A stretch of DNA of 64,000 bases, taken from contig JAUTDP010000013.1 in NCBI GenBank assembly GCA_033439795.1, forward strand, positions 1,550,001 through 1,614,000, given 5' to 3'. The notes under the pieces were generated by a model that was not told where the DNA came from, did not search any database, and was given only the letters and a program-made list of their open reading frames with translations. Below, piece after piece: positions 48,068 through 61,315 of this stretch (the stretch's first letter is position 1; each line of letters opens with the position of its first letter). The DNA is from Sordaria brevicollis (taxonomy: Eukaryota > Ascomycota > Sordariomycetes > Sordariales > Sordariaceae). Made by a program: the position numbers and the translations under genes.

Positions 48068-48491
48068 ATTCCGGCGGCAAACAGCACCAGAGTATGCCAC
48101 ATGGCTTGTATCCTAGAGGTATCTTTTGGTTCCTTTTATGGTAATGACAAAAACAATTTGGGACCCTCCCCAGTGCATCACATCAGCGACCTCGTCCCAT
48201 ACGTTCGTATTGCCACTCCATCCATCCCTTTCGCACACAGCCTATATTCTCTTGATGTATATCATGTCAGGCTCGCTCGTATCATCTCTCCAATCCGTTG
48301 AATCCACCTCGGTATCGTCGTCGGTGGGTATCATTACATTACACGCGAGCATGGTGTCTGCTCTGGAGGTAGTCAGCTGTTATCAAATGCCATAAAAAGA
48401 AAACTTGACCAAGGGACGCATGCATGCCAAAGCTACAGAAGTCAATAAGGCGTAAAACCAACAAAAGCAGAACAACAAACTCAGGACGTGT
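48068..48491. other. Convergent 3' gap between HAUS1-like and VAC14
   Basis: This is 424 bp with no gene, presumably two 3' UTRs. A TAGAGGTA motif copy lies at about 48113-48122. Confidence 0.5.
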
Positions 48492-51400
48492 TCATTGCTG
48501 GGCTCGCTTGCCTCGACCTGCCACCGCCCCTCCGAGTCTTCCAAATGGTCTTCCAAGTGTTCGCGTTTTGGTCGGAGGCGCTGCCGCTGGCGGATCCTTT
48601 GCCGGAACAGGAGGGGCCCGCCCCCCTGTTCCTTCCCTGCCGGTGCCCTTGGCATCCATTGCGGCCTCGCCTCCTCCTATCCTCAGATCATTTAACGCAG
48701 AGGATGCGTCGTCTGTGTCTCCTCGTTGAAGGCGCCTGGCACGTTCCTGGACAGATCGGAACTTCTCTAGCAGTTCAGTCCAGCGGATGATGCTGTCGTC
48801 TCTGCCCTTAAGTCGATTAGGGCGGTCAAAGGTGGACGCACTTGGCGTAGTAGCAGTGCTGCGGGCCAAAAACGTGTGAGCATCGATTCCTGAAGCACTT
48901 TTACGGTTTGGGGACGGTAGCGGTGTTGAAGAAGGAGAGCTGGCAAGCGCCTCGGCGACTGAACCATGTCGCGAGTGAGACAAATGAGCACCTCCTCCGC
49001 TAACACCATTCCCTGTGGCAGAGTTGACATACGGTCTAGGCGCAATATGGAGATAACCGATAGAGCTGACGCTGTTAAGGCGGTTTTTGAGGGCCGCAAA
49101 CGCCGAAGATTGTGGTAGGAGCATCAAAAGCCCGTAAAGACACTTGTACAAGTGGGGGTACTTCTCCGGCTCGAGTAGCTGCAAACGAAGATCTAATCAA
49201 AAAATACCTGTTAGTTCGCTGCCGCTACATGCAAGGGCGGGTTATGGAAGGAAAAGGTACAAGTGAAAACCGGCGACTCCAACAGCTGAACCAGCTTGTC
49301 GATCTGGATGAGCATATTGACCGTCATCTCGAGCTCGGCACTATGAAACTAGTCAGCATGGTAGATTCAGCGAACAAGGGGCAATACGCACAATATCTGC
49401 AAGAGATTATATGCCTGCTCGTAGGCCTGCGCTAGAAGGCAGAGCGAGAAAGTTGCCACCGCATTGTAACACCATGATCGGAAGAGTGCTACAAAGAACG
49501 TTTGGCCATCCTGTAAATTGTTAGTGTTCCTATTTAGGCTTCCACAAGGGCTGTTGATGATGATCCTCTTACCTTGGTCTCCAGATTCCTGAGTCGTTTG
49601 CGCAGTTCCGCTAGTTCAGGTGCGGTGATCAGGTTATTGTTGAGGTTCTGTACCATTATACTCGCAAACTCGACGTCTTCTTCCTTTTCGATACAATCGG
49701 CTAGTGTTCTGTATATCCGTTCAGCGCTGAGACTTGTGCAAAGTTGGCGAATGATGAGGTTTCCCCGGGTCTCTAGGAGTTTTCTGTCGGTCGAAAATAA
49801 CTGCAATAGGTTCACCATGAAATTGGAGAAATAGTCGTCTTCACTGTTTCGCGAAATCTGCGAAAGAAGCTGTAGATCTTTGGTAACGACTGCCTCGGCA
49901 GGGTCGGACAGAGTCTTGAGCAGAGCTGGGAACGTCCCGTCATTGAACGCCAACACTTTTCTGGGCGCTTTTCGGTGCAGCATGATTAACCATGTCAGTG
50001 CAGCAACACGGGTAGCCTCGTGGTCGTTCAGGAACAATAGCGTCAGCGAGTTCACGGCAGCAACGTAGTCTAGATCAGCTTGAGGAGTCGCCTGAGGTGT
50101 CGGAGGGGGTGGCATTGCCGGAGTAGGGGCACGGTCACTTTGCCTTGCCGACTGAGCTGGTGTGGGACTGCGGAGGTCGAGGTCTCGTGAACTAGACAGA
50201 GACACCCGATTGCTCGCATTTCCGTTCAGTCGCTCAGAAGAAACCGGCGGGGCCGATACAAGATCTGCTTCGTCAGAAAGAGAAACCACGTAGTCCATCA
50301 GCGAGTTGTTGACCCTGGCGGCGGCTTGGCGAATCGATTCAACACCGCTAGCCATAGCCGGCAGCAGGTGAGCCAGTATCTTGGGCGTAAACGGCAATAC
50401 TTCTTCCGGGCAAATCTCGAGGAATTCGACAATCCAGCGTAGCGACTCTAGAAGCCCGTCCTCTTCTGGGAAATCCATCAGATTTTTCTGGCGACTGGTC
50501 CGAGGGTGAGAGGTAGACGTACCTAGTGGCGAATCGAGGGTGGCTGTTAGTATCTCCAAGATGGCCTTGTAGTTGATTTGCACGTCCTGGCCAGGAACCC
50601 AATCATCCTCGCTGCTAACATCATCCTCATCCTCCTCGTTTGCCGTAATAGAGTCAACTTCGTCTCCATCCTCAAGGGAGGGGCCACAGCCACTACCGAT
50701 GGAACCCTTTCTGCTTTGTCTTGCCGCCTCCCTAGACCGCTTGCTATCGGTTATCCCCTTCTTGACTTGAGCGATGCGTTTGATCTCGGCGAGAAACTTG
50801 TCCAAGCAGCCCTGGGTAGCAACATGAACGTCTCGGTTGGAGTCACTGAGAAAGCGCAAAAGTCCGCCGAGAAATTCGGGCAGGTAAGTGACAAGCTCAA
50901 GATCAGGTATCGAGTCGAGCAGTGTAATCCAACCGACCAAGAAGGTTCTGCTAAAGGGGTTCAGGGCAAAAATGCGTTCTCGCAGCAGTGGGATGAATTT
51001 CCTCAAGGAGAAGGCGGTGGGCAGGTCTAGCTGATCGTCGTTGGCGTTCTTATCGTCTCCGTCAAATTCCTGGGGCTGCTCCAGGACCGAAACATAGGTC
51101 GCGGCCGATTCAGAAACAATGTCTTTGACTAGGCGGTCCAAGAGCTCGGCGCCATTTTTGACAGAGAGTTCGGAATCGGCACCCAACTAGGTGTCACGGA
51201 TGAACACGTAAGCAACATTGTGCGGTTGAGCAGAAGATTCGAACTTGACTTACCTTGCATAGGGCGTCGAAGATGTAGTTGAAGTAGACGAGGATTTCAC
51301 CCTTGGCCACCTTGGCTATGTTGTACATGGCCTCACAGGCATAATACCTTACCCTGGCATCCTGGTCCGTGAAGCAGGCGAGGACGGGAGGAACAATGAT

Positions 51401-51887
51401 CTCGAGGTACTTGGGAAGCTCCTGCTTGGAAGAGTGAGTAAGGAAAGTGTGGAATCTTGAAAGGAGCTAACCTACTGGGCCGAGTGCTATTGCGGCAGCA
51501 GCCAGGCCTATCAAGCCACCGTTGCGAGCATGAGGTTGATGAACAGCATACGCATAGTCATTGCAGAGCTGATCGAGGATGGCTTCGATTTTGGCATAGT
51601 CCTTGGCGGCGATCAGCTCACGTATGGTACGCTCCAAACTGGCAGTGCGAGTTTGTGTAAGTCTAGGATCTCGATCGAGAGAGGAAAGGCAGAGGAACGA
51701 AAGGTCAATGCTTCCATCGGGAGGCTGGTCTGCGGAACCGCGAGCCGAGGCCATATCGACCCACGGAATGGCAGACTGGAGAAAAGTGGTGATGGAGAAG
51801 GAGGGGAAACACGACGTACTCGAGTGCCCCGATCTTGCGCTTGTCATATAGCTTGTCATTGAGAAAGCGCTGGATGTTTGGGTCCAT
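48492..51887 (-). CDS. VAC14: Vac14, scaffold of the Fab1 PtdIns(3,5)P2 complex
   Basis: The predicted product is 971 aa from seven exons on the minus strand: 51887-51820, 51638-51476, 51424-51254, 51186-49573, 49510-49392, 49340-49261 and 49192-48492. All junctions keep frame, and four of the six introns are 51-68 bp. Vac14 holds together the lipid kinase Fab1/PIKfyve and the phosphatase Fig4 on the vacuole membrane. Family blocks include [18 protein letters not shown] at the start, [44 protein letters not shown] (Fab1-binding HEAT repeats), and the Fig4-binding region [30 protein letters not shown] then [17 protein letters not shown], which is split by two small introns. The C-terminal ~180 residues are low-complexity with [15 protein letters not shown] stretches. 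The first intron is 181 bp, and its 3' site is the least certain; the junction gives [13 protein letters not shown]. Confidence 0.95.
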
Positions 51888-53915
51888 GGTGCAGGTGTCG
51901 CCGGGCGTGCTCTTATGAATCAATAATATAAACCTGGTGACTCGGAACGCATGCTGCTATGACACCGACCGCTCCAGACCCCGTTAGTTGACCGAGACAG
52001 GACAGGAGAGGACGCTTACGTCGACTGTGTGCACCGGTGTTTCGATGGATAGGGTAACAGTGGTCAGGCAAGGCCGACGGGGTTTCGAGCAGCGTACCTC
52101 CAGCAAGCGGCGGGCTATATGTCAAAGATTGGATGGCTGCTGTCGTGCCAGTCCAACCTGTCACCAGCTCGGTCCGATCACACGCTCTTTTTTGGAGGTC
52201 CTGTCTTTGTCGTCTGTATCGTGTACGCCTTGGATGATCTTCCTGGCACGGGAAGCTGGATGATGCTGGATGGTGTTGCGGCGTAGGTAAGGTGGGGTCT
52301 AGGGAACCCTCCAGGTAATTTGGTAATATGGAAACGAGACAGATAAGAGGTGAGGAGTTGTCCTGATGCAGATCCAATGCACGATTATAAGGTTATGTGA
52401 ATGCAATGATCTGCAATCGAAACGTCTTTCCAAACTTTGGACACTCAACGGGATGCGGGATGCGGGATGCGGATGCGGATGCGGGATGGAAGCCTCAAGA
52501 ATTTGAATGCCCGGCCGTCGGGTGTTTGGAGAAGGTCGGTTGTCTTGTCCGTCGGGCTGGATGACTGACGCGCGCCTGCCCGTGAACAACTGTTCTGCCT
52601 ACCTCTATACACCTAGAGACCTGATGTACAGGTAGGTAGCCAAGCTAAGTTACCACCTGTGCCTACCCGATACACTTTAGCGGCAGCCTTTGTTTTCGTC
52701 CAAACAACAAGGAAACTACAATTATTTGTACCGGCTTTGGAACCCAACACCTTGATGTGTTTATTTGTGGGAAGATGGCGATGGCAAGAAGGATGGAAAG
52801 TGGCAGTGACGTCGTCGTCTGGACCCTGCTGCTTGCCGTAATCTATCAGGCAAAGTAAATTACACATATGAAGGCTGTCGTAGGAACTAGGAACCCTGAT
52901 GGCAAAGGGGGGGACTGCGTATGTTACGTATCGGTACCACCCGTTACGAAGCACAGCATGACGACGGGAGCATTCAGTCCTGTCATGTGGCCAGCCCAAG
53001 CGAACCACCCACCGCACCCCCCACACATCGTTTCCCGTCCATAGTTTATCTCAACCTCGTGCGGGGCGGTGCAGCCATCACCTCTTTACCATACCCTACT
53101 ACTATCCATCCAACTCTAACCATTCATGGTGTAAGCGTTGGTTCCCATGATGGTTTTTTCGTCCACTCTTTGTGCGGGGTAAGGTAAGTAACCAGCCGTA
53201 TTGTCGTTAGGTACATACAAAACCCATACCGAGCCGCTGTTGCCGCTCGGATGGGGCTCTTACTTTGCCTACCCCGGCCACAGGACTGCCGGATCACCAC
53301 CCAACCAAAAAAGACAACTCCATGGTATTATTCTAACTAGACGTAGTCGCATATCCTCTATCTACTTTTCACATTCCTCTCGGCAGTAGGATTCATCCAT
53401 TGTTCTCTTTTTTTGACAGAAATGCCTAGAGCTACGTTCATGCTATCATGTACTTGTTGTTGCACCCACCCGAACATTCACATATTCGTGCCACCGCCTG
53501 TCACGACTGGTTTCTGATATCTCGTCATTGTGTTCCAATTAAACCCGTTCATTCCGAATGGTCACATAAAGCAGCCAGGCGAGGATCACAGGCCTCTGCC
53601 CGGGTACCCTAAAGCCATCACCAAAACATGTTGGGAAAATTTCCACCATGTCCTCGTAGGCCAGGCCGGAGAAACCGACTGTAAGGGTCTGTGAATATGA
53701 CTACCCCGAAACCTAATGGACTGACTGTCTTTAGTGATAATTCCACGATAGCGACCATCTAAGTCTATTTTTCCAAGTACAGAATACTTTTCTCCCCTTT
53801 ACCAACCCTCCTCTAGTCGTATCTCGTCCTTTACCTCTGGCCTTCTGGATCCTTGGTATCTTGTACCTTTTCGTAAAATCATACAACCTATCTCCGCTTG
53901 CTGGAAATATCCCAA
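51888..53915. other. Intergenic stretch between VAC14 and the sphingolipid desaturase
   Basis: No gene is recognised in 2.0 kb. It holds the VAC14 promoter, a GGGATGC-type tandem repeat at 52450-52489 and motif copies at about 52597-52640. Confidence 0.5.
52450..52489. repeat. Short tandem repeat of GGGATGC/GGATGC units
   Basis: About six units of 6-7 bp lie head to tail upstream of VAC14. There is no coding frame across it. Confidence 0.75.
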
Positions 53916-55899
53916 TCAGTGAGCATGAGAATGCCCGATGCTGTTATCGACGATGGTCTGCTGGCACTTCTTCAGGATGGCTGCCTGCCTGGCCACATCG
54001 GCCAGCCTTCCAATAACATGCTTGTTTCCCTCCACGAACCCATACAGGGCGTAGGGAATGCCGACATCATTGCAGAACTCCTGGACCAGTCTCTGCGTCT
54101 TGCGGAGGTTATGCCTGGGAATGCGGGGGTACAAGTGGTGAATAGCCTGGAACTGGAGGCCGCCGTGGAAAAAGTCGAGCCACTCTGGGCAGTCGACGTC
54201 CATGGTCGTGCGCAGCATGCGCTGCGGGAAGGACTCGTGAGGACCCAGATCAGAGGTAGACATGGCGAAGTGAGAGAGCGTGATCTGCACGTGCAACGGG
54301 CTGGTGACCGCGTGGGAGATCATGAAGAAAACGAACCGGTTCAGGTTGCCGTCGATTGATTTGTACATGATTCCGTAGCCGAACCAGTACCAGAAGAAGA
54401 CCTGGCCGGCAAGTTCGAGATGTCGGTGCCACCAGGCGGGGCCGTGCTTGGGTGCCTGGCCTTTGAGAAGGTATTCCCACGACAGCCGGTAGAGGTTCAG
54501 GCGGGCGAACATCATGACGATGTAGTAGAGGTAGTGCTGAAGGGAGACGAAGAACTTTGCGAAAATATCGTATTCCATGACGCGATCGTAGTAGGTGGAT
54601 CGCAGGTTGGTGAAGAATCGGTGCGAAATAGCGAAGAAGGGCAGGTGTTCGATATCCGGATCGTGCTCAGGGCTGTTGGTGATGATGTGGTGAACGTTGT
54701 GGTTGCGCTTCCACCAGCCCAGACTCAAGCCACCGACGAAATCGGCAATGATGATACCGATAACACTGTCGACATGGAAATGGTGCGTAATACCCATGTG
54801 TCCGGCATCGTGGGCCGTGAACACCAGTTGATGCCAGAACGCACCAAGACAGAAGGCGCTTGGTACGTACCAACCCCATCGCAGAAAAAGAAGCATTCCA
54901 CAGAAGAGGAGTGTATAACGGAATCCCTCAATGGCATAGGCGAAGTAGTTGCAGTCATAGAGTCCTTCCGCCTTGATGCGCTCGTTGAGTGCACGATACT
55001 TTCGAATGACAGTATCTTGCGTCTTCTCATCAAGAGGAGGGTACTTGTCGAGATCGAGTCGGATCTCCTGCCTCGTCAGAGTGTCCAAATGAGCCATGCC
55101 ATCTTTGGGACCGTCCTTGACACCCTTGGCACTGGCCTTCTCATCCTCAACAGAAGAGATCGAGGTGAAGGAATCAGACCGGCTTACACCCGACTTGGAT
55201 CGGCCATTGGTACGGGCGCGGAGCTGGTTCGACTCCAGAGTTGCATCTCCATCAAAAACCGGGGATGGGGCCGGGGACGGTGTCCGTGAGCTCTCCGAGT
55301 CGACTGAGGCAGCCTGACTCGCAATTGATGACGACCCAAAGCCAGTTTCCTCACTGGCTCTGATCTCTGGTGATTCCTCCTCCCATTCTTCACCTCCTTC
55401 TCCTCTTGCCCTGAACTTGCCTCCCTGTATCGGGGGTAAGAAATTCTTCCATCTTCCCTGTATCCTCCCCACTCGGTACCTGTTCATCTGAGCTCTTGCT
55501 TCTGGGGAATGCAACCTACAATTTCCCCAAAAAGTCCACGTATTCCAAGTCAGCAACACTTGCTCACATCGTTTTCATTGTACACACACCGGGCTCGACC
55601 CAGTTGCCTCGATTGGTGGAGGATATGGCATGTTGTACGTACCCGTTTACTTCATCAGTAGCATCCCTCCCAATCATATGCTGGATGGCCTTGTCACCAC
55701 CAGGGTGATACTTGACCCAAGGATCTACCTTGAGGACATATTGGTCGACAATAATGATATGGCGACCTTCTGAGATCAATGCTTCGATTTCACGGCGGGA
55801 TATAATCGGGTATGTCCGCTCTGTTGTTTTGGCTGAAGGTTGCTGAGCCGTCCCGGTATCTTCGGCAGCGACGCGTGATGGCGAGGGTTCAGAAGCCAT
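53916..55899 (-). CDS. Delta-8 sphingolipid desaturase (cytochrome b5 fusion)
   Basis: The predicted product is 618 aa from exons 55899-55643 and 55515-53916 (minus strand). The 127-bp intron (GTACGT...GTAG) interrupts the b5 domain. The N-terminal cytochrome b5 domain has the haem ligand in HPGG (His65) and the second His at 88 in VNGLHS. A Ser/Pro-rich insert of ~90 residues follows, then a membrane desaturase with three histidine boxes: HDAGH (321-325), HNVHH (358-362) and QAIHH (542-546), the last starting with Gln as in b5-fusion front-end enzymes. In fungi this architecture desaturates the long-chain base of glucosylceramide precursors at C8, in the ER. Delta-6 fatty-acid desaturases share the fold, so substrate is inferred from fungal family membership. 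Transmembrane pairs flank the boxes. The ATG at 55899 opens the b5 frame. Confidence 0.92.
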
Positions 55900-57114
55900 T
55901 GTTCTGTTTCCGCGGGAAGGCGCTCTGTCGTAAACAAAGGAATACTGGAATACAGAAGATGAAACAAAACGTCCGCTGTCTCTGGATTCAGGTTGTGGAC
56001 GGGGAAAAGGTTGTGAACAGGTCTTCTCAACTGTCCAGGAAACCCAGGGTCGGTTTTGTTGATTAAAAGTTCCGAGGGCACGTTGTTGATACTAAGTAGG
56101 TACGTATCGAGGGGTGGGAGGACGTTGAAGGTGGGACGGATAGGGCCACAGAGGTTCGTGAGTGGTTCGATAGATCGAATCCGATGCGGAGGCTGTTCCT
56201 GGGCAGTGGACATTAGTACCCAAAACAATGGGCATAGGAACAGGGGACGACGTGACATTGGATGAGATTATTCCTTGGTGGCCACTGGCGTTGGTTGAGT
56301 GGAAACCTCACCGCTGTCCACAAAGGCGCGCTCCAGGCCATCTTGGCGTTTGCTGCACCACATAGGGGCCCCTGGGGCCACACAACCAGGAGATAACACA
56401 AGGGTTCTTCAGTTGCCACCCCAACATTTGCATCTGAAACTAACCGCATTGTTGATTGTCATTTGAAGTCCTTTGGACCCTGGAATTTCCAAGTCCTTCA
56501 CTGCCTGCACTTGAGCTGTTGGAGGATACTGCACATAGAGGTAGGAAAGTATAGTTATAGGACGGAAAGAATGACACATCAAGAGATACAAGGGGGTTAG
56601 GGTCTATGGTCAACGACTCACAATGCGAATAACGTCATGCCAAGCAATCTTGACAACATCAGAACGAACCGAACGTAGTTGAAGTGGAAGGTGAATTGGT
56701 GGATATCAGTGGTGCTCCAGGCTGAAGCAACGACAACAGCACCGAGAAGAGACAAGAATCATCCAAAACCCCGCAGTTTCTCTATAATTCAATGCTAACC
56801 TAATGATAACCAGCAGCTCCCAACTCTCCCATTTGACAACTGGCTCTTCTGTATCTTTTTTTAAATCTCGTGAGTTCATCGAGTCTCAAACCCAACCAGG
56901 GCCAACAAGGCAAAAATAACCCCGGTCCAACCTAACAAGCGGCGTCTATTTAGCATATCGTAGTGAACATCCCCTATTAAACTTTTAGAGGGAAACCCGT
57001 AACTACAGTACAAGTACACACATTCCGACCCCGTCCCATACTCCTATTGCTAGAAACCCAGACAGCACATAGTATCGTGCTTATATCCGCCCAACGCCGG
57101 CCAGCTTCAGCTGC
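55900..57114. other. Intergenic stretch between the desaturase and LPD1
   Basis: No gene is recognised. It is the desaturase promoter and the LPD1 3' side, with motif copies near 56095-56105 and 56535-56547. Confidence 0.5.
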
Positions 57115-58965
57115 TTAGAAGTGGATAGCCTTGGAGTAGGTGGCCATGGCGGCCTCCTTGAATGCCTCGGCAAGGGTAGGGTGAGCGTGGCACGTGCGAG
57201 CAATGTCCTCGCTGGAAGCACCATACTCAAGGGCAAGGGTACCCTCAGCAATCATCTCACCGGCGTTGGGGCCGATGATGTGAACACCGAGAAGACGGTC
57301 AGTCTCGGGGTCGGCAATCATCTTAACCATACCATCGGTGTCGAGGTTGGTCTTAGCGCGGGAGTTGGCGCTGAAGGGGAAGGTACCGACGCGGTAGGGG
57401 ATGCCGGCCTTCTTGAGCTCCTGCTCGGACTGGCCAACCCAGGCGACCTCGGGGAAGGTGTACATGACGGAGGGAATGCAGCCGTAGTTGACGTGGCCGT
57501 AACCCTTCTTGATGTACTCGATGGCAGCAACAGCCTCCTCCTCGGCCTTGTGGGCAAGCATGGGGCCGAAGGTGACATCACCGACGCAGCGGATGTGGGG
57601 GATCTTGGTGCGGTACTCGGAGTCAATGATGACACGGCCGCGCTCATCCTTCTCGAGGCCAATGTTCTCAAGGCCAAGACCCTCAGTGTAGGGGCGGCGA
57701 CCGATAGCGACGAGGACGACATCACCCTCGAGCTGTGTTCAAACATGGTCAGTATACGGCTCACTATAACGAATACGTCCCGTGCAGGAAGGCTGTCGGA
57801 AGCTACTCACAGTCTCGGGCTTGCCACCCTTGGCGGAGTCAACCTCAAGCTTGACGGTCTCGCCAGTCTTGTCACCGGAGACGACCTTGGTGCCGGTCTT
57901 GAAGTTGATGCCCTGCTTCTTCAGAATCTTCTGGATGGACTTGGCGACCTCAAGGTCCATGCCGGGGCCACCGATCTGATCGAGGAACTCGATGACGGTG
58001 ACCTGGGCACCGAGGCGGGACCAGACGGAAGCCATCTCGAGACCAATGATACCACCACCGATGACGAGCATCTTCTCGGGGACCTTCTCGAGGGCAATAG
58101 CGCCAGTGCTGCTGATGACGCGCTTCTCGTCGATCTCAAGGCCGGGGAAGGGGGTGACCTCGGAGCCAGTGGCGATAAGGATGTTCTTGCCCTTAACGGA
58201 GGTCTCGCCGCCGTCGTTGAGCTTGACGTTGACGGTGTGCTCATCGGCGAAAGAGCCGGTGCCCTTGATGTACTCGACGCCGTTCTTCTTGAGGAGGAAC
58301 TCGACACCCTTGGTGAGACCGTTGACGGACTGGTCCTTGGCCTTCATGAGCTGGGCGAGGTTGAGCTTGACATCGCCGACCTCGATACCACGGTGTTTTG
58401 AGTCGTGGAGGATCTGGTGGTAAAGATGGGAGTTGTTGAGGAGCGACTTGGAGGGAATGCAGCCGACGTTCAAGCAGGTGCCGCCGAGGGTGCCGCGCTT
58501 CTCGATACAGGCGACCTATAGTCCAGGAGAGATGCGAGATAGGAGTCAGATAATGCCGTCATTCGCCGGGGTTGCGGTGTAGTTGGTTCGCGACGCGACG
58601 CACCTTAAGACCCTCCTGGCCGGCCTTGATGGCAGCAACATAGCCAGCGACACCACCACCAATGATGACGAGATCCTTCTCCTCTACAGGCACATCAACA
58701 GTCAGCCGACCAGAATCCTTTTTTGAGGGTGAGAACCAGCTCTTGATATTGGCAAACAGACCAGACTCGGTCGCATAGGTCCTCGTGAACCTGGGAGCAA
58801 CGACGACAGGGAGCCTGTATGTAGTCGTCAGGTCAGCCTCAGTACGCGCATGGGAAGACGGTGTGTCGGAAACCCGCCGGCAGCCGAGAGAGGACGCTGA
58901 GCTTACCCGGAGGGCTTGAAGGCGGACCGGACGGCAGCACGGCCTATTAATCTCTGGGACAGCAT
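57115..58965 (-). CDS. LPD1: Dihydrolipoyl dehydrogenase, mitochondrial (E3)
   Basis: The predicted product is 530 aa from exons 58965-58907, 58814-58604, 58515-57811 and 57732-57115 (minus strand); introns are 92, 88 and 78 bp. It is the flavin E3 subunit shared by pyruvate, 2-oxoglutarate and branched-chain dehydrogenase complexes and the glycine cleavage system, re-oxidising dihydrolipoamide with NAD+. The N-terminus ([17 protein letters not shown]) is a basic, amphipathic mitochondrial presequence. The FAD loop GGGVAG is at 72-77, the redox disulphide is Cys104-Cys109 in GGTCLNVGC, the NAD loop is in [14 protein letters not shown], and the active-site pair is His509/Glu514 in [10 protein letters not shown] spacer with [12 protein letters not shown] before the FAD domain makes it slightly longer than usual (about 500-510 aa). 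Third-position G/C bias is strong, as in highly expressed genes. Confidence 0.98.
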
Positions 58966-59618
58966 GGTGGAAGATATGTGCTGAAGGGAAAAACTAGAAA
59001 CGGAAACAGGAAATGAAGTCGAACGAACGAGCACACTACTGAATGAGGCCCGGGGAAGCAGGGAATGCGATTCGAATGGGTGAGAGGTCGAGGTGTGTGT
59101 GTGTACTGAACTGCAAAACGCCGCGGGAGAGACAATTGTTGGGATTCGAGGGCGGAAGCTATTCACGGGAAGCGAAAAATGTCCAGTCCCACTTGTTCGG
59201 GCTGCCAGCCCGTCAGAGGTTCACATCGCTCAGAGCGCACCCGCTTTCCACCGTGCCCGTCCCCAAACTTGCCCATTCCCGCTCAAGAGTCAAGACAGCG
59301 CAGAGCGGAGTAGATAGTGCCTCCACTGGGCTGCTTTGCGAATGTACTGTACCGCCTTATGCCAGTGCTAAGCGGGACGGGCGGTCAGGTACCTCCGTTG
59401 CACCTGCGCTTCGGTTTCGCCGCCTGACTGCTAGTCGTCTTAAGAACCTGGCCCCAAGGTGCTCCTTGCGTTTCTGATCCTTACTGTGCTCCGTTGCAAT
59501 TTGTGATTGGTTAAAAGGCCAAATTTTTGCTTGGCATGCAGCGGCTGACTCCAAAATTTTCGGAATCGGTATCGGGCAAGACTCTGAATCATATTCGGCA
59601 AGACTTTCCCCACTTATA
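58966..59618. other. LPD1 promoter region
   Basis: This is the upstream region of LPD1 up to the right RIP block. It includes a (GT)n run at about 59093-59102. No gene is recognised. Confidence 0.5.
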
Positions 59619-61119
59619 GGTGTTAGCTAGACCGCTAGTACCGTGCAGACCGCTAGCGCCCAACGTTAGTACGTACAACCTAAATTATATATTATTATTA
59701 CTATTTATTAATAATCGTTAATTAATTACGCAAATACTCTAAAACTATTACCAACCTTACCGCTATCGTTATAAAAGCTCTAACTACCCCCTAACGCGCT
59801 ACGCGGTCTCTTATTACCTTCTTTATTAAATCCTACTAATCCGAATACTAATTACGGTCGCAATTACCCTAACGTATACCTACTTAACCCCGACCCTCGA
59901 AATAATAATTATTAACGCTACATTATATTACTAATTTATTCGATACTTAAAATAAGGCTACAAATACCCTCTTTCAATATACCTCCCGTATTAGCTTTAT
60001 TATTATTAATTAATCGACGATTAAAAGAATTAAACGGGTTATACGAATAAACCTTCGCTATAACTATAACCGTAAATATAAAATTACCGGGTAAAGTATC
60101 CGTAATAAAGGCATTAAGTAAATTAATTACCTATATAATATAAAAATTATATAGCTTATTAAGAAAAATTATAAATAATTTATTAAAAAAATAAATTTAG
60201 AATATAATTACCCTATTAAATTAATATACTCCTTCCCTATATTTTTTTCGGTATTTAATTAACTAATTTCATTCTAATACGGTAAATTTAGTAGGTAATA
60301 CGAATTTTCGTCGGTAAAAATAGAAGGATTATAAATATACTATTAAAATTACCGTCGAGAAATTATCTAATATTATTCGTATAATTATACAGTAAATTAC
60401 TCTATATATAAACGGTATATTTAATACCCTAAATTTATTAATAGAAAATAATTTTATCCTTTACGTTATTAATACAGTCCATTAAAATAATAATTTAATT
60501 ATAGAATTACGTGGTTATAAGTTTATTATTATTATATAGGAGGTCTATAATATATAAAAACGCTTTCGTTATATAAAATATAGCTACTACTTTTTAATTA
60601 AAATATTATTCGATTTATTTATTAAATATAAAATAAAATATAGTTTCGAATATTACGTCGATTACTATAATAAAAATACCCTAGAGAGGAGGGTAAAACG
60701 TATATTTTAAACCTTTAAATAATATATTAAAATATAGAAAATAAATCCATTAATTTTATTAATCGATAATACGTATAAAATAAATATTTTCTATTATTAC
60801 TTATATTAATTTATTTATTTACTTTTTTATTATTTTTAGGGGGTTTCTAATTAACCTCCTTTTTTTTTTATATAAATTAATAAATTTAACCTTCTACTCT
60901 TAAACGTAATTAGCGTCGACTCTTTATACCGTAATTTTAATATCGTATTTAATCTTTTTAACGGCGAAATAAAAGAAAACTTCGCTTAGTATTTTAATTA
61001 TTTAAAAAGATTATAATAAAATTATAATATTAATAACCCTACTATTATTATTAGCGATTTTTATAAGGGTTTTAAAAAGGTTATTCGTAGAGCCTACCTT
61101 AAAATCCCCTACTAACTTT

Positions 61120-61315
61120 ACGTTTAATTATCACGGCACCAAATTATCGGCAACGCTCCCCAAGCGTCTTAGCACCGAACTACTAGCGGAGTATAATCGT
61201 GCCTACAATTATATTTCCACTTTATTTATATATATAGTCCGAGAGTAGAATTTTCGCTACTCTCTTTCGATCTTCTCCTCTTTGTATAATAATACATCTT
61301 TTCTAAGCTTCTACT
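61120..61315 (+). repeat. Possible RIP-altered long terminal repeat
   Basis: This stretch retains more CA than its surroundings and contains a TATA-like run (TTTATATATATAG) at about 61224-61239. A C/T-rich end precedes it losing that composition near 61315. It lies about 1.5 kb upstream of the gag zinc knuckle in the same orientation, where a 5' LTR would be expected. No second copy was found in the window, so the call is a guess from composition and position. Confidence 0.3.

Noticed and set aside
54420..55289. 289-codon plus-strand ORF
   Set aside because: It lies antisense to the sphingolipid desaturase exon, with no family resemblance.
57121..58401. 426-codon plus-strand ORF, repetitive Leu/Gly/Asp-rich
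   Set aside because: It is antisense to LPD1 and arises from that gene's strong third-position G/C bias.
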